From: Chlamydomonas sphaeroides
Taxonomy: Eukaryota > Chlorophyta > Chlorophyceae > Chlamydomonadales > Chlamydomonadaceae
Direction: 5' to 3'
Length of the DNA: 26,926 nucleotides
Assembly: GCA_001662425.1 (NCBI GenBank)
Contig: BDDC01001149.1
Span: forward strand, 1 to 26,926
This document shows positions 20,738 through 26,926 of this stretch, in pieces. Positions within the stretch are counted from its first letter, which is position 1; the number at the start of each line of letters is the position of its first letter. The notes under the pieces were generated by a model that did not search any database, was not told the origin of the DNA, and saw nothing but the letters and a program-made list of their open reading frames with translations. The position numbers were made by a program, and so were the translations under genes.

Positions 20738-22089
20738 AGGCCGGGGGACGCGGGCCGGGAGGGTGTGGCCGCAGCACAGCTCGGGTGCAGCAGGCGTCTT
20801 GGAGTGGTGAGGTGGGCCCCAGGGTGGGGCGTGCTGTGCTGCCAACGTGTGGCGGAGGCTGCTGCGCGGTGGGGGCCGCCAGGTTGATTGGGTGGGTGAG
20901 TGTGGCATGCAAAAGGGGCTCCGTGCAGGTAGGTCACGAGCTTGCGGATCGCCGCTTCACGAGTGGTTGCGCAGCGTAGCGAGCGAGCATAGCGGCTGGC
21001 GGCCATGGGGCGGTGTGGGGCCCCGAGGGGCCACGCGTGTTGGGGGCTGGTTGGGGGCTGTTGGCTTGGCGCGGGCTTGTTGTTCGGGGCAGGTAGCCGT
21101 GTGAGAGTGTGTGTATACGGGGCTGTGGCGCGGGCTGAAGGCCCAATGCCGGTGGGGCGAATACGTACTGTGCAGTGATCCAGCGGGCGCACTGACTACC
21201 GTACGGCGGCCGGCGCTGATTTCTGCGCCTCGTGACCGCGATGCGAGGGACTGCCGAGCTGGCGTGGGCAATGGCTGCCGGAGGCTGTGAGAGCCAGCGC
21301 GCGTGCTCAAGACGCGAGTGCGCGGTGCGGTGGAGGGAGCCGGCGGCTGCGTGCAGTCCGGTTTTCCCGGCTGTCTTGCCGCGCGACGGATTTTGACCTG
21401 CGAGCCGTGGTGAGCGCCTGTGGAGCGTGTGAGTAATGGCGAGCGCCTGTGAGCTGTGTGGGCCAGGACGCCTCCCTTCCCAGGCCGGATGGGGCCGCCT
21501 CGTTGTGCCGTCCTGCTACCTACGGGGCGTCGGGAAGGGGTTGGCGTGTGATGGGGAATGCGCATGTCCATCAAGTACGGTGTGGTCGGGACTGTGTTGA
21601 TTGCGTCGTGGCTGGAGCGGCGAGGTTGCTGGTGAGGCGAGCACGATGAGTGGTGAGGCGGCAGGGCAGGAGGCACAAGACGGGAGGGCCTGGGCCACAC
21701 GTTTGGCGGGAAGCGCGCGGGAAGGGACCCATGGGTCACTCCTGCCGCCGCTGGCTTGACAGCCCGCGGTCGGACGGGCAATAGCAGCTGGCACCGCGTG
21801 CTGCCGCGCCTCACGGAGCATAACGTAAAGGGCGCCTTCGCGGCCCACCTCGGCCTTCGCGTAGCGCACTGCTCGCCGACATCCGGTACACGATTACTTA
21901 AGCCGCGGCCTACGCCACAACCCGACAAGCCTCGCTCAAGCTAAGCTGCAAACGCTCAAACTGAGACTACAATAGCCGAGGGAAAGCTTCCTCTCGCGCC
22001 CCGCAAAGCAACACCAGACACACGAACGCGAAGACCTGTGCTGTGACAGCTGCAAAGCCGCGGCCCCTGCCCTACCCCAGCCCCGACCT
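20738..22089. other. Intergenic: membrane-protein 3' UTR and SOD promoter
   Basis: I find no gene here. The long - strand frame 20957-21928 is Pro/Arg/Ser-rich with no motif. No TGTAA follows the stop at 20737. The last 150 bases before the SOD start are richer in A and lack ATG, as expected of a 5' UTR, but no core promoter element is clear. Confidence 0.55.
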
Positions 22090-24896
22090 ATGCAGACACG
22101 CACGCGTTACGGCGGCCTGGCCCCCGCCCTCGCGGCCGCGGCACTGCTCGCGGCCGCGGCCAGCCTCGCTGCGCTGCCGCCGGCCGCCGCCGCAGCGCGG
22201 CTGCTGCCCGGCGCCGGCGGCAGGGCGCTCCTAGCCGATGGCGGCGCCGCCAATGGCGGCGGCTCAGTCAGCGGCGGGGTACGCCGGGGCTGAACGCTGC
22301 CCTGGGTCCTGCTTGCCCCAGCAGGGCGTGTTTGCGGTCAGCCGTGCCCACGGCCGTGCCCAATTTGATTGAACTAAATCTTGTCTGCACAGGTCTTCGG
22401 TCTGCACAGTGGTTGGCAGCCCCCTGCCGTGCATGTGCCTCTGACCCCGCCCTCCGCCTATCCCCCTGTCCCGCAGTCCGGCGGCGGCCCGCTGGTGCAG
22501 GGGCGACTGCCGTACGACACCGCCGCCCTGGAGCCCGTCATCAGCAAGCGGGTGCGAGCGAGGGGCAGGCCTCGAGGGCACGCCTCGAGGGCATGCTGCG
22601 CCAGCTTCACACGGTTGCAAGGGGAGGCCGGGATGGGACGCGCGCTCCGCTACTGCCCCGCGCGCTCCGCTACTGCCCCGCGCGCTCCGCTACTGCCCCG
22701 CGCGCCGCACTGTGCAGCCTACCCGTGAGGCGCTCGTCGCAGAGCAAACCCAAGCTCATGTGCCTACGGACGGCCCAGTCGCCCGCATGCCGTCACGCCT
22801 GCCCGGCTGCCGCCTGCTCGCGCCCGCTCAGATCATGGAGCTGCACTGGGGCAGCCACGAGGCCAGTTACGTGGCCCGGGCCAACGCCGCGCTGGCGGCG
22901 GCGGCGGCCGGGGGCGTGAAGCAGGCGGCGCCCGGCCCTAGCTTCTCCCTGGCCTCGCTGCTGACTCAGGTGGGTTGGAGGCGGTGTGAGGAATCCTATT
23001 TGCAGGTAGTAGGTAGGAAGCCACGTGCCGGGTTGTGGTGGCGATACGTCGCCCCCTCGGGTCGGCCCCTCGGGCCTTCAGCCCTCGGCTCGGCGGCCCG
23101 GCTGGCGGTTCCCCACGTACCCCGGCAAGGAGTTGACCTCCAGCGTGGAAGTGGATGACCTGAGCGTATGTCTGCCCCCTGCTCGGCGTCCTCTCGCCGG
23201 TGGCGGCAGGTCGGCACGGGGGCGCTGGGCTCCCAGGAGATGGCCCTCCGCAACCAGGGCGGCGGCCACTGGAACCACCAGCTGTTCTGGAAGGTGCGAG
23301 CGCGAGGCCGCTGCGCCGCCGGTGCGGCGGGCTGCCTATGGAGGCTTTCATTGCGGTATGGGCCAGAGACGCGCCCCAACCCCCAGTAATCCCACGACCC
23401 TGAACACCCGGCCCGCTTCAGCTGACCGACAGTCGACCCGGCCCCATCGTGGACCGCAGGTCATGGCGCCGCCGGGCTCGCCCGCCACCTCCCGCTCCGC
23501 CATCTCCTCCCAGCTGTCTTCCGCCATCGAGGCCCAGTTCGGCAGCGTGGACGAGATGCTGGTGAGCCGTACTGCCGTATGACCTGATACGCATGCCGAG
23601 ATGAGTGCGCAGCGCGCACGCGATCGGGGCACGCGGGCGCCAACTAGCTAGCGAGCACCGGGACAGCAGCAGGCTGGACGGCCCCAGCTGCGCCGGCCGG
23701 CCTATCATGGCGCCGCCAACGACCCCAGCAACTTGATGTGACCTGTGGCGACTTGCTTCTTGCTGAACCCCGATTCCGGTCACCATCGTGCCACGCCCGC
23801 AGTCCAAGTTCAAGGCCGCGGCCGACGGGCTGTTTGGCAGCGGCTGGGCGTGGCTGTGCGCCCCGGCCGGCGGCGGCGAGCTGCGGGTTGCGACCACCGC
23901 CAACCAGGACAACCCGCTCATGGCGGTGAGGTGGCGGCATGGAGGGAGGGAACGAGGAGGTGGTGCGGGGGCTGCAGGTGGCACGCTTAAGCACCAGCTT
24001 GATTCCGAGGACGCAGGCAGTGCCCGGAGGGTGCGACGAGGGCCCCCCGGCGCCGATCTTCCCGCTCTTCGCTGCCGCCCTGCCCACAAGCAGCTCACCC
24101 CGTTTCATCCAAGGCCCCCTTGCGCCTCCTCCCGGACTCGCCTCGTCCTCCCAACGCCCGGTGCCCACCCCCCAACCACGGATGCAGGCGGTGTCAGGCG
24201 GCGGCCCCTGCTACCCGCTTCTTGGCCTGGACGTGTGGGAGCACGCCTACTACCTGCAGTAAGACGCCACAACGATAGCTATCATGCACGTATCGTAAAC
24301 CAACACATGCTGCAATAGACAAAGCCGTGTCCGGTTTCCTCCCGCACTTATGGGACCTGACGGTGGGCCGGCGGCCGCTCCATTCCACGCGCCGGCGAGC
24401 GCCTTGTCGCCAAGAAACACGAGCTCGCGGAGGTGGCACGCTAGCCCGACGGGCGCTGGCCGCCTGCCTGCCTCCTGCCGCCTACTCCTCTGCCCCTCCC
24501 CCAAGGTACGAGTCCAAGCGGCCCGACTACACTGCGGCCTGGTTGCAGCTCATCAACTGGCAGCAAGTGCGTCGGGGCCGGGCGCAGGGGCGCAGCGGCC
24601 GCACCTCTTGAGCTGGGTGTGGCAGGGGAGGGGCTACAGATGGCACGGCCTGGGCCAGCAGGGCGAGCGCAGCTTCGCGGCAGTGGGATATGCGCCAGCT
24701 TGAATGCTGCGAAGAGGGCCCCGCGGCTGGGGCTGTTGCTGAGGTTGCGCGCAACCTGAGGCTGGGCGCGCCGAGCCCTGCTTCGGATCCCCTAGCCTGC
24801 TCACCGCCCCGCTCGCCGCGGCCCCGGGCTCGCCAGGTGTCGTCCAACTATGACGCCGCGCTGCGGAGCTACGTGGACTACAATGGAGCCGTGTAG
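22090..24896 (+). CDS. Mn-type superoxide dismutase with N-terminal signal-like sequence (9 exons)
   Basis: Exons: 22090-22278, 22477-22551, 22832-22969, 23210-23293, 23460-23561, 23803-23925, 24188-24258, 24506-24566, 24837-24896; 300 aa. It converts superoxide to O2 and H2O2. All four metal ligands are present: His93 (MELHWGSHEASY), His157 (GGGHWNHQLFW), Asp252 and His256 (LDVWEHAYYLQY), plus His97 and Tyr101. GGGH at 151-154 and Gln231 (TTANQDNPLM) are the manganese-type choices. HWGSH is unusual, as Mn enzymes commonly read HHxKHH; HWG is seen in plant Fe-SODs. There is a helix-linking insert of Ala/Gly/Pro at about 109-124. Residues 1-36 have a short basic start, then a long Ala/Leu core, then Ala-Ala-Ala before Arg37. 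That suits a secretory signal peptide, though an organelle transit peptide is possible. Seven of eight introns are phase 0. The exon 2 acceptor was chosen for its pyrimidine tract; an in-frame upstream acceptor (about 22393) would add 28 residues. Confidence 0.94.
22641..22700 (+). repeat. 20-bp tandem repeat, 3 exact copies, in SOD intron 2
   Basis: The unit cgcgctccgctactgccccg is repeated three times without change, with a few bases of a fourth. It lies between the exons ending 22551 and starting 22832. Confidence 0.95.
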
Positions 24897-26483
24897 CGCG
24901 GTGCCTGGGGCGCAGGCGAGCGCAGCGCGCGGTGCGCAACGGACACGGCAGAACCTAAGGGGACCCCCCGCGGCGCTGCCCGCGAGTAGTGCATATCTTT
25001 ATCAGTGCCTCTTATCTAGAATGCCCATGTGCACGGAGGCGGGTGCGTCGTTGATGGTGTGGGGTCAGCAGCCGCGGCGCGAGGTGCCGCGTGGGAGGCC
25101 GGCAGGTGCCGCGATGGCCGCGGAGGCACGCACTGCCGGGCCGGTGGGGCGGGCGGACCGTGAAGCAGCATGCCCCAGGAACACATGTGGATATGCTTAT
25201 GTCAGGCGACGTGCATGAAGTTGCCGGGTTGGCAAGGTTGCCAGTGCATTGCAATCCGGACTGGTAGCGGGTGTGTGTGCATCCTGCCTGTTTGATAGCA
25301 TCACGGCGGGCTGTGTTGCCCGGCGGACAGACGTTGGCATGCTCAATTTTTGGGGCCGAAATAGAGTACCATGTTGGTGTGCCTTGTGCGCCTGAAGAGG
25401 GATGCATGGAGCCGGAAGGCTTACATGCCGTTGCGCAACGGGGCGGTCGGGAGCTTGCCTGGACGGGGAATCGTGCGTGGCCTGCGTGCCGTTGGGGCGG
25501 AGCACGGGCTGGGGCCGGGTGAGCAGCGAAGTGAGGGGCGCGGTTGCACCTGTGTAACGGTGTTGCTGCATGGGGCGCTGCGTGCGCTCCCGGCTCTTCC
25601 CCACACCGGCCCGCAACACCCGCCCCAGAGCCCCGCCCATAACACAGCCCAATGCCTGCCTGCCTGCGCCTAGCAGCCAGCCCCCGCGGCCCCGAGGCCC
25701 CGAGACGCGTTCAACGCTTGGGCCCTCGGCCGACCTTACTTGTGCCGCAGAGTGCAGACCCCCGCCTTCGTAATGTCACGGTGCACGTGAGGCCGAGTCG
25801 AGGACCCGGCCATGGCCAGCCCGGCCGCCACCCTCACCCCACGGGCCTGGACACCTCACACACCAACACTCCCACACAGCATCAACCCCGGGAAACAAGC
25901 TGCAGCGGCGATGCCCGCCCATGCCGTGTTAATGATAAACTAGAACGAAGTCAGAGAAGTAGTATCTGTAACCTGCGAAAACGTGAATTCATCGTGTTGG
26001 CCGCCGCGACGCGCCAGGCCGCCAGGTGCGGCCGACAGGGGCAGGCCGACTCCCCACCGCGGCCGTCCAGCCGCTTCCTGCCACGGTCCCATCCGTACTT
26101 TCCACTCCGCTCAGGCTCACGTGTATTGCGCACGCAGTTTGCAACGACGGTATGCTCAGCGCCGGCTCAGGCTGATGTTCCTCACGGCGCCGCCTCGCGC
26201 CTGGGCCCCAAGTTGAGCGGCGGCGGCCCCCGGGTCACAATGGCGACTACCGGCCCCCCCCGCGACGACCAGCAGGACCGCCGCGTCCCGCGACCAGCAA
26301 GCAAGCTGTATGCGCTGGATGCCCTTCTAGTGCTCAGGGATCCAGCGAGCGAGGGGAGGCAGCCTGCGGGCGCCGCCCGGCGCAGCAGAGCTGGCGAGCT
26401 AATCCAGCGGGCGCCCCTCACAGCAGAGGCGTCCTCGCAGGCTTCCATTTGCCTCGTGAACCATGTGTGCCCGCGGGCCCGGG
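24897..26483. other. SOD 3' UTR and intergenic DNA
   Basis: The left part should be the SOD 3' UTR, ending near the TGTAA at 25553. The rest contains no gene I can support: the + frame 25652-26491 and - frames across 26182-26757 are motif-free, and GC skew and composition change often. A second TGTAA lies near 25967. AT-richer patches occur at about 24990-25020 and 25925-25995. Confidence 0.5.
25553..25557 (+). terminator. TGTAA poly(A) signal candidate for SOD
   Basis: TGTAA is the usual chlorophyte polyadenylation motif. It lies 656 bases after the SOD stop, a normal 3' UTR length for green algae. Other genes here lack it, so the match may be chance. Confidence 0.4.
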
Positions 26484-26543
26484 CTAGGTGAACGTGAAGT
26501 TCTTGGCCTGGCCGAGTGCCAGCGACCCGGCGAGCAGGGCCAG
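26484..26543 (-). CDS. Possible terminal exon of a - strand membrane protein
   Basis: On the - strand a pyrimidine-rich stretch (about 26590-26550) leads to an acceptor gtgaaccag. Then comes a frame reading LALLAGSLALGQAKNFTFT and a TAG. Codons have mostly G or C in third position, and the segment is a hydrophobic helix followed by a polar end. The frame is open a further 57 bases upstream, to a stop at 26601. I do not recognise the protein, and its next exon upstream would lie beyond about 26600, where I cannot define one. The exon could be chance in GC-rich DNA. Confidence 0.25.
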   Translation of the reverse strand: MALLAGSLALGQAKNFTFT

Positions 26544-26789
26544 CTGGTTCACCAGCAGCAAGGGGGAGGGGGTGGGCGAAGAGCGAGGGCACTGTGTACG
26601 CTAGGTTTGTACGTGTGGCAGTGCTCGGCAGTGGGGCCGCTGCGGGGGAACGTCGCCTGGTGGGCGGCGCGGTCTCTTCGCCTCGAGACTGGCCTGTTCG
26701 CCTGCCCTCGGAGGGATCGCCGCCCTTGGACGCTCGTCCAACCGCCCTAACCGCCACGATTTTTGAAGGTTGGTGGATGTTGACATCTC

Positions 26790-26847
26790 GGCCCCTTAGC
26801 TCAGCTGGTTAGAGCGTGGTGCTAATAACGCCAAGGTCACCAGTTCG
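26790..26847 (+). pseudogene. Truncated tRNA-Ile(AAU)
   Basis: The 5' three quarters is a textbook tRNA-Ile: acceptor strand ggcccct, D arm gctc/gagc, anticodon stem tggtg/cgcca with loop ctaataa (anticodon AAT), variable aggtc, T-stem strand accag, then ttcg. From 26848 the match stops. The 3' strand of the T stem and the acceptor strand aggggcc are absent from the remaining 79 bases. The A box is intact and the B box is damaged. It is a broken tRNA gene or the tRNA-derived head of a SINE. Confidence 0.8.
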
Positions 26848-26926
26848 TAGACGCTCATCCAGGCGCGGCCTCGGGCGCCGGCGCAGCAGGGCGCGGCGGC
26901 GACGAGGAGGGCGAGGGGGCGGCGGC
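26848..26926. other. Right edge; GC-rich low-complexity DNA
   Basis: From 26865, after a catccag that could be an acceptor, the + strand reads open to the edge as Ala/Gly then Glu-rich (AASGAGAAGRGGDEEGEG). The - strand is also partly open as Ala/Pro. Which, if either, is coding cannot be told from this window. Confidence 0.3.

Noticed and set aside
19060..20979. 639-codon + frame rich in Arg and Pro.
   Set aside because: It is a shadow of the membrane-protein exons in another frame; it runs across their introns and has no motif.
20957..21928. 323-codon - strand frame before the SOD gene.
   Set aside because: It is Pro/Ser/Arg-rich with no motif, in a region that should be 3' UTR and promoter.
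22394..22476. Extended SOD exon 2 from an upstream acceptor.
   Set aside because: It is in frame, but the acceptor is weaker, and the added residues form the pyrimidine tract of the better acceptor at 22476. I kept it only as an alternative.
25652..26491. 279-codon + frame after the SOD gene.
   Set aside because: It does not begin with a well-placed ATG in a coding-like context, has no motif, and its composition changes along its length.

Overview
The window is GC-rich nuclear DNA from a eukaryote, most likely a chlorophyte green alga of unresolved class. The genes have many short GT-AG (and some GC-AG) introns with pyrimidine-rich acceptors. The proteins carry long Ala, Gly and Gln tracts, one tRNA has an intron, and there is a plant-type RWP-RK transcription factor. 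A TGTAA motif, the usual chlorophyte poly(A) signal, lies 656 bases after the last gene's stop. Every confidently called gene is on the + strand, and each is a multi-exon model joined by reading frame and, where a family is recognised, by its conserved motifs.

Layout: 1-1532 upstream DNA with a 12-bp x 3 repeat; 1533-5042 RWP-RK transcription factor (4 exons, 937 aa); 5043-6181 intergenic; 6182-12202 CNNM/DUF21-CBS magnesium-transporter-like membrane protein (14 exons, 582 aa), whose intron 12 holds a 19-bp x 36 minisatellite and which uses two GC-AG introns; 12471-12558 tRNA-Arg(ACG) with a 15-nt intron; 12559-15024 largely featureless, with an AT-rich hairpin and an orphan Gln/Ala-rich open frame; 15025-20737 a large unrecognised multi-pass membrane protein (8 exons, 1,297 aa) whose start codon abuts its first intron; 20738-22089 intergenic; 22090-24896 a manganese-type superoxide dismutase with an N-terminal signal-like sequence (9 exons, 300 aa); 24897-26926 intergenic, with a possible terminal exon on the - strand and a truncated tRNA-Ile(AAU) near the right edge.

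The genes do not form an operon or an obvious pathway. A transcription factor, a divalent-metal membrane protein, a metal-dependent SOD and an uncharacterised membrane protein are ordinary neighbours in an algal chromosome. The least explained gene is the 1,297-aa membrane protein: low-complexity N-terminal half, a compact conserved-looking block in the middle, and about six hydrophobic segments at the C-terminus. I do not see a defence system, gene cluster or intact mobile element. Boundaries of the CNNM, SOD and RWP-RK models are strong because family motifs run across the splice junctions; the N-terminal exon of the RWP-RK gene and the whole of the 1,297-aa gene rest on splice phase and open frame alone.
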